A stretch of DNA of 64,000 bases from AP-15 sp963735445 (GTDB lineage: Bacteria > Pseudomonadota > Alphaproteobacteria > ATCC43930 > CGMCC-115725), in the NCBI GenBank assembly GCA_963735445.1, contig CAVTLC010000032.1, forward strand, positions 57,686 through 121,685, read 5' to 3'. The position numbers and the translations under genes are program-made. Every line of letters begins with the position of its first letter. Within the stretch, counting starts at the first letter, position 1. Shown in pieces: positions 1 through 9,408 of the stretch. The notes beneath the pieces were generated by a model. The model was not told the DNA's origin, did no database searches, and was given only the letters and a program-made list of their open reading frames with translations.

Positions 1-295
1 AAAACGATAGCGGTGTCAGCGCCGTGAAGTTCGCGGCGTTGCGGGCGAGATGCGGCGCATCGTATTGGCCGCGGGGTGATGACACGATCAGCCTGCTTTT
101 ATCCTTCAGCTTCCGCGCATCCTCCCGGCAGGGCCGGCCAAGGTCAAGCCGAAGCAGAAGAGAGGCGGCGCGACCGGGTTCCAGATCGCGAGCCGTTTTG
201 TTTTCGCTCGTGCCAGCTAGAGGCGGAGCGGTGCTCCAGGGACAATAACCATCATGAGCCTCGCGCCCGACCCAGCGTCTCAATAGGAGAAACTG
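1..295. other. no supported gene at window start
   Basis: Two short overlapping open frames occur here, but neither resembles a known family and both are compositionally like read-through of GC-rich DNA. A purine-rich AGGAGAAACTG just before 296 is the ribosome binding site of the next gene. Nothing else is seen. Confidence 0.4.
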
Positions 296-791
296 ATGTT
301 CGAAGCCCGCATCGCCAAAGTGGTCATGGTCGGCTGCGCGGCACTCTTCGCGCTGCTCGTGGCGGCGGATAATCTGACCGACTACGGGACGAACTACGCC
401 TTTGTCAGCCATGTGCTGAGCATGGACACGACTTTTCCCGGGAACGCATTGCTTTATCGCCGGATTACCTCACCGATATTGTGGCAAGCAGGCTATGCGC
501 TGATCATCGCCGGCGAGGGGCTTACCGGCGCCGCGTTCGCGATTGCGACAATTTCATCTGGCCCGTCATCTTCGCTCGGACCGCACCCGCTTCAATCGCG
601 CGAAGCGCTTTGTCTTTGTCGGCGCCACGCTTGGGTTTCTGGTGTGGTTCTTCGGCTTTATGGTGGTCGGCGGAGAGTGGTTTTCGATGTGGGAATCGCC
701 GAAATGGAATGGGCAGGAGGCGGCGTTTCGCTTTTACATTACAATCCTCGCCATCCTGATCTTTGTTAATCAGCCGGACGCTGACCTTTAA
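296..791 (+). CDS. DUF2165 family small integral membrane protein, frameshifted
   Basis: The first part starts at the ATG at 296 behind AGGAGA and reads through two hydrophobic segments (a VVMVGCAALFALLVA stretch, then a segment around WQAGYALIIAGEGL). Near 540-550 the homologous frame shifts by one base. The rest, with FNRAKRFVFVGATLG, WFFGFMVVGGEWFSMW and WNGQEAAFRF, continues to 791. These blocks are typical of DUF2165 (about 165 residues, four membrane segments, function unknown), and with the shift corrected the length fits. One extra base is enough to explain the break, so an assembly error is as likely as a pseudogene. It stands alone, upstream of and convergent with the ferritin-like gene. 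Confidence 0.75.
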
Positions 792-838
792 ATCAGCTGA
801 TCGCGTCGTTTCGCGCCAGCGAGGAAGCTCGTCCCCCG

Positions 839-1805
839 TTAGGGCACGATGCGCCGGGTTACGGCGGCAAGCACCGGGACCGTTACCCGCTGGGCTCGCG
901 GGCCGAGATCGAGCGGTTTAAGCAGCATGCGGACTGACATCTCCGCCGGAAAATGCGGGCGCATTAGCGCACGGCACTGATGATGCATTTGGCGATAGTT
1001 GCGCGTATTGAACGGCGCGCCCGGGCGATGCGCGGCGTGAACGTGCTTTAGCACGACATGTCGGTCTTCACCGCCGGTCATGCGCAGACGCCGCCACAGA
1101 CGCCGGCCCCACCTCGGTCCGGCGCGGGTGTTCGATGTCGCGGTATTTACGAAAGAACCGATAGAAATGCTTGTAGTGTCCGACCTCGTCCTCAGCGATC
1201 CGCCGGGTCAACAACGCCAGCACCGGGTCGGGACTGGCGCGCGACAGGCAAGTATAAAAGCTCGCAGTTCCGGTTTCGACGACGCAGCGCGACGCCATTT
1301 CGAGCCCGCGTGCCTGCTCGAGAGACTCGTCGCAGAACGGCCGGAACTCCTCGATAAAATTCTGGCGCACCTCGTCCCACGGGAAGTCCGGCCAGGCGGT
1401 CTCGACATAGCGGCGCAACGCCCGGCCGTGCTGCAATTCCTCCGGCAGCCAATAATCTTTTAGCCAAGAGGTAATCTCGTCGTCGCCCGCAAAGTAATCG
1501 ATCAGATTCTCAGTGTAGAGATCGGTGGCGCTCTCCATCAGCGAGGCCGCCGCGATCATGTAAAATAGCGCCTCGCTATTCTCGACGCGATCGTGGCGAA
1601 TCTCGTGCCAAGGAATGTCGTCGAGCGACCAGTGCCGCCGCACCGGCCCGCGGCGCTCCAACTCCGCAGCCGGTGCTGCGAGTTCGGTCTCAGTCTCGCG
1701 CCCGCGTTCAAGATGACCAGCTCTGGCCGGCTCGCCGCCTTCCCACTCCCGAACCGATATACGCATCCCCGCCCTCGCCACGATCTCCCGCCAATCGCGC
1801 GACAA
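839..1805 (-). CDS. ferritin-like (diiron-type) protein next to encapsulin, frameshifted
   Basis: The first 240 residues carry the ferritin-like signature motifs EELQHG (about residue 120) and EDEVGHYKHF (about residue 210), plus a conserved CVVETGTASFY helix. These are typical of a ferritin-like family distantly related to acyl-ACP desaturases. Around 1075 the frame changes by one base. The continuation (VVLKHVHAAHRPGAPF, MRPHFPAEM, MLLKPLDLGP) matches the usual C-terminus of this family, so the real gene runs to 839. Substrate and reaction are unknown; two Glu/His motifs suggest a carboxylate-bridged di-metal site. It lies 99 bases downstream of the encapsulin shell gene on the same strand, so co-transcription is plausible. 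No obvious encapsulin targeting peptide is seen at its C-terminus. Confidence 0.7.
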
Positions 1806-1904
1806 GTTAATATTAGCGCATACGGTTGGAAGCTAGCATTTCCCTTGAATGGAGCGGGGCGGAACCGGGTTTGCGGAGATCAAGCCGACGAATCGGCGCC
1901 AACC

Positions 1905-2708
1905 CTAGAGACTGACCGACAAGGTACAGATCGCCTCAGGGTCATCGATGCGCAGCACGATACTCTCGCTGAGGTAGAGCTGGTAGTGCATCCCGTCGCG
2001 GCAAACATAGCCTGCTCTGAGATCCTGGCCGACCATTAGAACACCGGCGCGCGGATCGACCAACAGGCCGCCCTCGATGCTGGCCTTGAAGATTCCGCCG
2101 GTGCACAGCCGCCTGAGATGCTCGAGCTGCAGCACGTCGGTGCCGGGATAAAGCCGAAACAGCGCATTATACAAGGCCGGCGCCAGCACCAGAGCGTAAG
2201 GCCCGCGAAATCCATGCTCGTCGAGCTTGGTCGCCGCGCCGACCGCGTCCTGCAATGCGCGGTCGAGACCCGACCAGTCGCCGCCATCAACGTGCTGTCG
2301 GCCCGACACCGTCAACAACCCGGGGAGCCCGAAATCAGGCTGGCCGTAATACACCACTCGCTCTTCGGCGTTGGCGACGGCTTCAGCCGCGGTTTGCGCC
2401 GGGCTCAGATTGATTGCCTGACCGTTTTCGAGATGGGCGGCAACTCGGCGGATGCTGAGCTGGAAACTCTGCCGCAACATCGGCACCGGTACGGTCCGGC
2501 TGATGACGGTGCCTGCCTCGTTCGGATTGGGCTGGCGAAACTCGTCATCCCCGGCCTCGATCGCGGTCAGCCCGACGCCAAACGGTCCCTCGACATCAAG
2601 AAAGCGGCGTGCCGTCAACAAATCGCGTGCGGCTTTCGCTGCGCTTTGATCGAGCGCATCCCACAGGGTCTGGGGAAATCGCGCCTCTTCGCGGTTGAAA
2701 TAGTCCAC
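1905..2708 (-). CDS. family 1 encapsulin shell protein
   Basis: 267 residues, the normal length for the HK97-fold encapsulin (linocin M18-like) shell protein that self-assembles into a closed protein nanocompartment. The N-terminus (NREEARFPQTLWDALDQSA) and the blocks FLDVEGPFGVGLTAI, LEHLRRLC and the C-terminal DGMHYQLYLSES are family hallmarks. The start is a GTG at 2708, three bases after the stop of the encapsulated-ferritin gene, with GGGAG upstream. The gene pair is the classic two-gene iron-storage encapsulin system: the shell imports and mineralises iron using the cargo ferritin. Identification is strong; the assembly symmetry is not predictable here. Confidence 0.93.
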   Translation of the reverse strand: MDYFNREEARFPQTLWDALDQSAAKAARDLLTARRFLDVEGPFGVGLTAIEAGDDEFRQPNPNEAGTVISRTVPVPMLRQSFQLSIRRVAAHLENGQAINLSPAQTAAEAVANAEERVVYYGQPDFGLPGLLTVSGRQHVDGGDWSGLDRALQDAVGAATKLDEHGFRGPYALVLAPALYNALFRLYPGTDVLQLEHLRRLCTGGIFKASIEGGLLVDPRAGVLMVGQDLRAGYVCRDGMHYQLYLSESIVLRIDDPEAICTLSVSL

Positions 2709-2711
2709 AGC

Positions 2712-3092
2712 CTATCTCCCCCGCATCGGGCCGATCGTAAAGCCGAGGTCGTCGCGCTGTTGGCCCGCGGACGGCGTCTCACCACCCTTATTTTCAGCGA
2801 CCTTCTCGACCTCGGTAATCGGCGCCTTTGTAAAGAGATAGGTCTCAAAGGTCCGCGCAAAGTCGGAGTTGTTACGGCGCAGCCATTCCATCAGCATCGC
2901 CGCATGCTCCATTTCTTCGCGCATATTGTGTAGCAATATCGCTTTTAGAGACTCGTCCTCGCTGTCGTCGGCGCGCTGACGATACCAATCGACCGCATCC
3001 AGCTCTTCTTGCAGCGAGACGATCGCGTAGTGCAGCAGCCGCGCTTCCGTGGACAGCTTTTCGCGCGGGATATGAAGTTCTTCGCTCGACAT
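2712..3092 (-). CDS. encapsulated ferritin (EncFtn) cargo protein
   Basis: 126 residues from the ATG at 3092. A longer upstream frame exists, but homologous sequence begins here. The four-helix half-ferritin has the diiron ferroxidase residues in the expected places: E30 in EELDAVDWY, and E60 and H63 in EEMEHAAM. WLRRN and TYLFTKAPIT follow as in Rhodospirillum rubrum EncFtn. The C-terminal LGFTIGPMRGR is an encapsulation (targeting) peptide of the LxIGxLxG type. EncFtn decamerises to form its ferroxidase centre and oxidises Fe(II) inside the shell. It is first in the operon with the shell gene and is transcribed divergently from the SDR at 3239. Confidence 0.93.
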   Translation of the reverse strand: MSSEELHIPREKLSTEARLLHYAIVSLQEELDAVDWYRQRADDSEDESLKAILLHNMREEMEHAAMLMEWLRRNNSDFARTFETYLFTKAPITEVEKVAENKGGETPSAGQQRDDLGFTIGPMRGR

Positions 3093-3238
3093 TCTTCTAA
3101 TGCCTCTCATTGCTGATAAATCGCCGCCGCTCCGAACGTCGGTAGCGCAGGATCGTGACAGATCGGATTGCGCCGCCTCCCGCCCGGTGGGAGACTTGCC
3201 GCCGGCCAAAAAACCGGTTGCAGTGGAGGTAAACGCTG

Positions 3239-4072
3239 ATGGCGGAAAATCGGCAGCTAGCAATCGTGACTGGTGCGGCGAGCGGCATCGGCCGGGCGAT
3301 GGCGCTCGGACTGCTCGAAGCTGGGATTGATGTCGCTGCGGTCGATCGTGAGCCGGCCTGGCTCGGCGAATTGGAAGCCGCCGCCTCGGGAAGCAATATC
3401 GGCGGGGCGTTGCGAACCATACAGGCCGACCTCGCCGACCCGGCCTCGTTCGAGATGATTGTTTCGAACGCGCTCAGCCAAGCGGGCCGGATCGACATCC
3501 TGGTCAATAATGCCGGGATCGGCCAGGGCTCGATCCGCGCCGACCAGCGCCGCAACCCGCTGCGTTTTTGGGAGATCACGCCCGAGCAGTGGGGCCGGTT
3601 TGTCGCGGTCAATGCGACCGCACCGTTGATGATGGCGCGCGCTGTCGTGCCGCATATGCTGCGCGCCAAGCGCGGCCGGATCGTGACGGTCACGACCAGC
3701 CTCGGCACGATGCTGCGCGAGGGCTACGTCCTTTATGGGGCGAGCAAAGCCGCAGCCGAAGCGGCAACTGCGGTTATGGCCGCCGATCTTGCCGGAACCG
3801 GCGTCACCGCGAATGTGCTGGTCCCGGGCGGGATGACCGACACCCGCATCATCCCAGAGGGTGCGTTTGCCGACCGCTCGCGGCTGCTGCGCCCGGAGAT
3901 CATGGCGCCGCCATTACGCTGGCTGGTATCCGACGATGCCGCCGCTGTCACGGGACGGCGTTTTTTGGCGGCACATTGGGACATTTCGCTGCCGCCGGCC
4001 GAAGCCGCGGAGAAATGCGGCGCACCGATCGCCTGGAAGGCGATCGCGACGATGCCGATCGAACCCGATTGA
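3239..4072 (+). CDS. SDR family NAD(P)-dependent oxidoreductase
   Basis: 277-residue classical short-chain dehydrogenase. It shows the cofactor motif TGAASGIG (residues 11-18), NNAG at 90-93, S154, and the catalytic Y166/K170 (YGASK). The start ATG follows GGAGG by ten bases. The tail after residue 240 is not diagnostic. The substrate cannot be deduced. The next gene, a methyltransferase, begins 20 bases after the stop behind its own AAAGGGAG, so the two probably form a small operon. Confidence 0.85.
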   Translation: MAENRQLAIVTGAASGIGRAMALGLLEAGIDVAAVDREPAWLGELEAAASGSNIGGALRTIQADLADPASFEMIVSNALSQAGRIDILVNNAGIGQGSIRADQRRNPLRFWEITPEQWGRFVAVNATAPLMMARAVVPHMLRAKRGRIVTVTTSLGTMLREGYVLYGASKAAAEAATAVMAADLAGTGVTANVLVPGGMTDTRIIPEGAFADRSRLLRPEIMAPPLRWLVSDDAAAVTGRRFLAAHWDISLPPAEAAEKCGAPIAWKAIATMPIEPD

Positions 4073-4091
4073 CCGAAAGGGAGCCGGATTT

Positions 4092-4949
4092 ATGGCCGAG
4101 CAAGCGATAGCCAACACGGCGCAGCGTGACTACTGGAACACCGTGGCGGGACCACGCTGGGTGGGGCTGGAGGGACTTGTCGAGCGCCGCGTTCGCGCCG
4201 TCAACGATTTGCTGCTGACGCGCTCCGGTGCAAAACCCGGCGAGCGCGTTCTCGAAATCGGCTGCGGCACCGGCGCCTTTACCGTGCCGCTCGCCGAGGC
4301 GGTTGGCGAGACCGGCGCGGTGGTCGGGGCCGACATCTCCTCAGCAATGCTGACAGCAGCGCGCAAACGCTTGGCCGATCTCGGATTGCGCAACGTCTCG
4401 CTGGTCGAGGCCGATGCCCAGACCCATAAGTTCGAGCCCGGCTCCTTTGATCTGATCACGTCGCGCTTTGGGGTGATGTTTTTTGCCGACCCCGGTCAGG
4501 CTTTCACCAATCTTTTCGCTGCCGCCCGGCCGGGTGGCAGATTGTGTTTTGCGTGCTGGGGCGGCCTCGACGAGAACGAGCATTGGCTTATTCCCTATCG
4601 GGTGGCCTTGCGCCATCTCGGCCCACCCGAGCCCAGATCACCGCGCGCCCCCGGCCCGATGGCCTTCGCGGACCCCGATTATGTGCGCGAGTTTCTCGGA
4701 AATGCCGGATTTGCCAGGATCGCGGTCGCTCGTGAGCACCCCGACATGCTCGCGGCCACTCCTGAGGAGGAGGCCAAGGCCGCCTGCATCATGGGCCCCT
4801 CCGGCCGGCTGATCGACGAGAAAAAACCTGACGAGGCGACCCGAGAGACGATCCGCCGCGAGATCGAGGAGGCCCTCGCCCCCCACACGCGAAACGGTGA
4901 AGTGCGGCTTTCCTCGACCGTGTTGCTGGTTACCGCCGCTAAGCCGTGA
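4092..4949 (+). CDS. class I SAM-dependent methyltransferase
   Basis: 285 residues from the ATG at 4092, preceded by GAAAGGGAG; an upstream in-frame extension overlaps the SDR and is not homologous. Motif I VLEIGCGTG lies at 53-61, the acidic residue binding the SAM ribose at D81, followed by VEADAQ and a RPGGRLCF post-I block. This is a Methyltransf_11/25-type fold with a family-specific C-terminal cap; the methyl acceptor is unknown. It is convergent with the isochorismatase-like gene, whose stop lies inside its last codons. Confidence 0.85.
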   Translation: MAEQAIANTAQRDYWNTVAGPRWVGLEGLVERRVRAVNDLLLTRSGAKPGERVLEIGCGTGAFTVPLAEAVGETGAVVGADISSAMLTAARKRLADLGLRNVSLVEADAQTHKFEPGSFDLITSRFGVMFFADPGQAFTNLFAAARPGGRLCFACWGGLDENEHWLIPYRVALRHLGPPEPRSPRAPGPMAFADPDYVREFLGNAGFARIAVAREHPDMLAATPEEEAKAACIMGPSGRLIDEKKPDEATRETIRREIEEALAPHTRNGEVRLSSTVLLVTAAKP

Positions 4950-5580
4950 TGCCGCGGATCGAAGCGATTTCCTCGACGAGAACGCCGGTTGGGCGCTGAC
5001 GGCAATAACCGCGCAGGCCGATCAGCGAGTGTTCGTGGCGTTCGGCGGTGCTGGTCGTGCAGGCGTCGGCAACAAGCGTCACGAGATAGCCGAGGTCGCA
5101 GGCATCGCGGACAGCGCTTTCGACGCATTGCTCGGTCATGATTCCGGCGATCATCAGCGAGCGCACACCCAGATTGCGCAACACAAAATCAATATTCGTC
5201 GAGACAAAGACGTTGCTCGACGTCTTGCGAAAAATCATCTCGTCTTCAGCCGGGGCAATGACGTCCAACACCTGCCCGTCCCACGACCCCTTCGGCACGT
5301 CGATGCCGGAAATCCGGTAATCGAGGCTGCGGTCGCGGCCGTCCTTGGTCATGTTCTCGATCACCGAATACAGAATCTCGATCTTCGCCTCGCGGCAGCC
5401 GGCTTGCAGCCGGCGCAGATTTGGCACTACCGACTGCTGAAGACTTGCCAAAAAATGCGGGGTTGGTTGGTGCTGGCGCCACCAACCGCCCTCGGCATGG
5501 GCGCAATAATTCTGCATATCGATGATCAGCAAGGCGGCGTGCGCCGGATCGATCGGCGCCTCGCGAGACGAGACCGTCAT
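4939..5580 (-). CDS. isochorismatase-family cysteine hydrolase
   Basis: 213 residues with the family's catalytic triad: D21 (LIIDMQN), K119 (FRKTSSN) and C152 in GIMTEQCVES. This fold covers isochorismatases, nicotinamidases, N-carbamoylsarcosine amidases and related amide hydrolases. The combination here and the neighbours (formylglutamate hydrolase-like and glutamine-synthetase-like) favour an amide or carbamoyl hydrolase over isochorismatase. It overlaps the upstream gene by four bases, so it is the last gene of a tight operon. Confidence 0.85.
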   Translation of the reverse strand: MTVSSREAPIDPAHAALLIIDMQNYCAHAEGGWWRQHQPTPHFLASLQQSVVPNLRRLQAGCREAKIEILYSVIENMTKDGRDRSLDYRISGIDVPKGSWDGQVLDVIAPAEDEMIFRKTSSNVFVSTNIDFVLRNLGVRSLMIAGIMTEQCVESAVRDACDLGYLVTLVADACTTSTAERHEHSLIGLRGYCRQRPTGVLVEEIASIRGITA

Positions 5581-6363
5581 TGCCGCTGAAAAGCGGCGTG
5601 CGCGGCGGGCAATAAACGCGCCAACCGGTCGGCCCAGGCTACCTGCCCCGCCGGCTCGGTGATCAAATCCTGGCGGATCTCGATCTCGACATGGGGCAGC
5701 CCGCGTCGCTCGCCATGCACCGGAACTGTGTAATCGGTTAGATCGGTGACCCGGTAGGGCTCGTTTTCGCCGACCACGAGATCACCCTCGGCGCGCAGCA
5801 GGTCGAGCAATGCCTGGGCAAGGCGGGCGTCGCGATTGAACAGCACGCCGACATGCCACGGCCGCGCAATGCCTCGGAAAACCGGCGTAAAGCTGTGCAG
5901 GGCAACCAGCACCGACTGCCCGGCGCGCGGCTTGGCGTTCGTCGAGCGTGGCGGCGATCCGGTCGTGATAAGGGCGGAAGATCGCGTCGCGACGGGCCGC
6001 CCGCTCCACTTGACCGAGATTGCGGTTCCCCGGAATTGCGGTGTCCTCGCTGGTCTCCGGGATCGAACTTGGCACCGAGGGGTCGCGGTTGCAGTCGATC
6101 ACCAGCCGCGAATACGATTGGACGATCAATGCCGCGTCCAGCGCTGTCGACAGCCGACGCCCGACCTCGGCGATACCGATGTCCCAAGCGATGTGACGAA
6201 AGGTGTCGGGCTCGCTGAGACCGAGCTGGCCGAGCCGTCGCGGAAACGCCCGGCCGCCATGATCACACGCCAGAAAAAAGATCGATTCCCCGGTCTCGTT
6301 GGTCAGGATGGCCGGGCTAGGCTCATCCGGTTCGAGCAGCGGTTCCACATCCACCGGCGGCAC
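5577..6363 (-). CDS. N-formylglutamate amidohydrolase family protein, frameshifted
   Basis: The first part starts with GTG at 6363, directly after the stop of the upstream ligase gene. It has FFLACDHGGRAFP, HIAWDIG and SRLVIDCNRDP, the conserved zinc-site blocks of the FGase (HutG-like) family. Near 5915-5935 the frame shifts by one base and the C-terminal part continues with LVALHSFTPVF, RPWHVGVLFNRD, NEPY and HVEIEIRQDLI. Restored length is about 261 residues, normal for the family. Members hydrolyse N-formylglutamate to formate and glutamate. The setting with a glutamine-synthetase-like ligase suggests a gamma-glutamyl or N-formyl intermediate in a catabolic route. Confidence 0.75.
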
Positions 6364-7636
6364 TCAATAAATCTCGGCATAATGGGCGCAGAGTTCGGGG
6401 TCGGAGAGGTCGGCGACCTTTTCCGCCTCGACTCGCTTAAAGCGCAGATAGGCGTCGAGATGGGTGGCACCGAACCAACGCAACGCAGCCTCGCTGGTGG
6501 CGAGATGGTCGAGTGCTGCGCTCAGAGACGCCGGCAATGATGGCGGGGCGGCGGCGGGACCGGGCAATGGCAACGACCGGCGAATGCCGTCGGCCCCGGC
6601 GAAGAGGACTCGCGCCTAACGCCAGGTAAGGGCTCGCCGCGGCGTCGCTGGCGCGGAACTCGATATTGAACTGACGCGCGGTCTCCCCCGGGGTTTCGGC
6701 GGCAAAGACCGGGCAGACGCGCAGGCACGCGCCGCGATCCTGGCGCACCAAATCGATGGCGGTCGGCGCCCAGCGGTTTGGCACGAGCCGCAGATACGAC
6801 ACCGGCGAGGGCGCTGTCACCGCGCAGATCGCCGGCATGTGGTGCAAAATCCCGGCACAAAAATGCTGCGCCGGTTTGCTCAGATCCAACGTCTCGCCGG
6901 CCTGATAGGTCGCCGGTCGCCCGCCATCCCACAGGCTCATGTGAATGTGAACGCCGCTGCCGACACCCTCGGGGTCGGGTTTGGGCGAAAACACCGCGCG
7001 ATGGCCGAGGCGATGGGCCGCCGCGCGCGCCATCTCGCGGGTGATCACCGCATGATCGGCGGCGGTCAATGCCGGCTGCGGCGCGACGGTGACCTCGAAC
7101 TGGCGAGCGCCGTATTCAGCGAGAAAGCTGTCCGGGACGGGTCCGGCGGCGCGCAACGCGGCGATAAAGGTTTCACCGAAATTGCCCTGGCGGCGAAACG
7201 CGCCGAGCGCGTAGGCGTCGCCCGGACGGTCGTCGGTGCCGGTATAGATAAACTCCTGCTCGAACGCCGCGACGACGCGCAACCCCGACACCTCTTCGAG
7301 CTCCGCCGCCGCGCGATGCAGAAAATCGCGCGGGCAGCACTCCCAGGGCTTGCCGTCGGTCGTGCAAAGGTCGCCGAGAAAAAAATGCTCGACCGCCGAG
7401 CCGTCGGCAAAATCGACCCGCACCTCCGCCGCCGGATCGGGCACGATCATAAAATCGCCGGCGGTGCCAAACGGCGTGTCCCAGATCGGCCCGGCGGGCG
7501 ACATCATCAGATTGCTGCCGGTCCAGCCGATGCCCTTCTTGAGCCGCCCCGGTAGTTCGCGCGCCGGAAACCCCTTGCCGCGGACATGCCCCGAAATGTC
7601 GCAGGTCGCGACAAAAATCAGCTCCTCGCGGATCAT
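6364..7636 (-). CDS. glutamine synthetase family ligase, frameshifted
   Basis: Most of the protein is read from 7636, with the GS catalytic-domain motifs FEQEFIYTG (metal Glu), GARQFEVTVAPQPAL, GSGVHIHMSLW, and the ATP/glutamate segments ending in FNIEFRASDAAASPYLAL. At about 6611 one extra base shifts the frame. Removing it gives VLFAGADGIRR and the normal C-terminal helix (LDAYLRFKRVEAEKV), ending at 6364. Total is about 423 residues, short at the N-terminus compared with GlnA. This resembles the gamma-glutamyl-amine ligases (PuuA/GlnT-like) more than housekeeping GlnA; the amine substrate is unknown. It is co-transcribed with the genes on both sides. Confidence 0.75.
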
Positions 7637-7647
7637 CGAGCGGCCCT

Positions 7648-8490
7648 TTAACCCGCCTGGGTCAGCGGCGCGTATCTGTCGAGCAGCCGCAGGATCTCGT
7701 CGCGGCCGAGATCGGGGATTTCGAGCAGTGCCGCGTCGATCCCGGCAGCGCGGTAGTCATCGAGTGCGGCCTTGTCGGGCGGGGCGCGGAACACCGTGAT
7801 CGACAATTCGGCCGGATTGCGGCCCTTCGACTCCGCCATTCGGGCCAATCGCGCTTTGGCGTCGCGCGGGGTAAAGCCGGCAACCGGCCGCGGGATCCAG
7901 CCGTCGCAATATTCGACAATGCGACGCAGGGTATAATCGGTTTCGCCGCCGAGCAGGATCGGTGGGTGCGGGCGCTGTTTTGGCTTTGGATAGGACCAGA
8001 TCGGGTCGAAATTGACAAATTTGCCGTGATAGGCGGCTTCCTCCTCTTTCCACATCGCCTGCATCGCCAGGATGCGCTCACGCATCAGCCGGAAGCGCGT
8101 GTCGTACTGGGCGCCGTGATTTTCCATCTCCTCGACGTTCCAGCCGCCGCCGATGCCAAAGATAAAGCGGCCGCCTGACAGTTGGTCGAGGCTGGCGACG
8201 GACTTTGCGGTCACGATCGGGTCGTGCTCGGGGATGAGGCAGATGCCGGTGCCAAGCAGCAGCTTTTTGGTTGCCGCCGCGGCAAAGGACAGCGCCACAA
8301 ACGGATCATGAGTGTGCGCGTATTTCTTGGGCAATTCGCCGCCGCCGGGGAACGGGGTGCGCCGGCTGACCGGGATGTGGGTGTGCTCGGGCACATAGAG
8401 CGAGGCAAAGCCGCGCGCCTCGAGCGCCGCGGCCAACTCGCCCGGGTCGATGCCGTAATCGACGGGGAAGTAGAAGACGCCGACCTGCAT
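7648..8490 (-). CDS. LLM-class flavin/F420-dependent oxidoreductase
   Basis: 280-residue luciferase-like TIM-barrel protein. Family blocks are LYVPEHTHIP near the N-terminus, LGTGICLIPEHDPI, VASLDQLSGGRFIFGIGGGWN and PKPKQRPHPPILLGG. Members are FMN monooxygenases or F420-dependent dehydrogenases of the TIGR03619-like group, and sequence alone does not settle the cofactor. The stop is 11 bases from the start of the ligase gene, so this is the first gene of the four-gene minus-strand operon and may carry out its oxidative step. It is divergent from the hydrolase at 8566. Confidence 0.85.
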   Translation of the reverse strand: MQVGVFYFPVDYGIDPGELAAALEARGFASLYVPEHTHIPVSRRTPFPGGGELPKKYAHTHDPFVALSFAAAATKKLLLGTGICLIPEHDPIVTAKSVASLDQLSGGRFIFGIGGGWNVEEMENHGAQYDTRFRLMRERILAMQAMWKEEEAAYHGKFVNFDPIWSYPKPKQRPHPPILLGGETDYTLRRIVEYCDGWIPRPVAGFTPRDAKARLARMAESKGRNPAELSITVFRAPPDKAALDDYRAAGIDAALLEIPDLGRDEILRLLDRYAPLTQAG

Positions 8491-8565
8491 GTCATTTCCT
8501 CTGCGCGTCCGGGGGATATCGGCTAGGATGGCAGAAATCCAAATGTTCGGCCATCGGGGAAAGTC

Positions 8566-9408
8566 ATGCCGATTGCATCAATTCGCGGCGTCGACATCAA
8601 TTACCAGGTTCTCGGCGATCACGGCCCGTGGCTGGCGTTGCAGCCGGGCGGCCGGCGCGCGCTATCAGGCGTCAAATCGCTCGCCGAAAAGCTCGCCGAG
8701 GCCGGCAACCGCGTCTTGATCTATGACCGGCGCAATACCGGCGCCTCCGGCGTGGCCTTCGAGGGAAATTCGGAGAACGAAGTCTGGGTCGAGGATTTGC
8801 GCGAGCTTTTGACCCAGCTCGACGCCCTGCCGGCGTTTATCGGCGGCAGCTCGTCGGGCTGCCGGCTGGCGCTGCTATTTGCGTTGCGCTATCCATCGGC
8901 GGTGCGCGGGTTGTTGTTGTGGCGGGTGACCGGCGGGCCCTACGCGGCCCAGCGGCTCGTACAGAATTACTACAGCCAATATATCGATTTGGCGCGGCAG
9001 GGCGGCATGCCGGCGGTGTGCGACAGCGAGCATTTCCGCGAGGTCATCGCCGCCAACCCGGCCAACCGCGCGAGGCTGATGGGGCTCGACGTCAAGGAGT
9101 TCGTGGCGCTGATGGAGCGCTGGCGGCAGAGCTTTAACGAGGGCGCGGATCACCCGGTGATCGGCCTCAGCCCGGCGGAACTGCGCTCGATGATGATGCC
9201 GGCCTGCATCATCCCGGGTAACGACCGCGTCCATCCGCGCAGTCCCGGCCAAGCCGCGCATCGTTTGCTACCCAATGCCGAATACCACGAAGTCCTGGCC
9301 GAGGACCGCCCCGACCAGGACATCGCGACCGAAGACTGGGAGAAAAAAGAGGGTCTGTTGGCGGCGATCTTTATCGACTTCATCCGCCGTCAGCAGCAGC
9401 GGACCTGA
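8566..9408 (+). CDS. alpha/beta hydrolase
   Basis: 280 residues with the alpha/beta hydrolase core: LIYDRRNTGAS (residues 51-61), the nucleophile elbow GGSSSG with S96, and a C-terminal PGNDRVHP acid-loop region. The usual catalytic His is not clearly recognisable, since the expected position reads LAEDRPDQ; that is odd and leaves activity uncertain. It is divergent from the LLM oxidoreductase with 75 bases between them, so it may share control with that operon. Confidence 0.75.
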   Translation: MPIASIRGVDINYQVLGDHGPWLALQPGGRRALSGVKSLAEKLAEAGNRVLIYDRRNTGASGVAFEGNSENEVWVEDLRELLTQLDALPAFIGGSSSGCRLALLFALRYPSAVRGLLLWRVTGGPYAAQRLVQNYYSQYIDLARQGGMPAVCDSEHFREVIAANPANRARLMGLDVKEFVALMERWRQSFNEGADHPVIGLSPAELRSMMMPACIIPGNDRVHPRSPGQAAHRLLPNAEYHEVLAEDRPDQDIATEDWEKKEGLLAAIFIDFIRRQQQRT

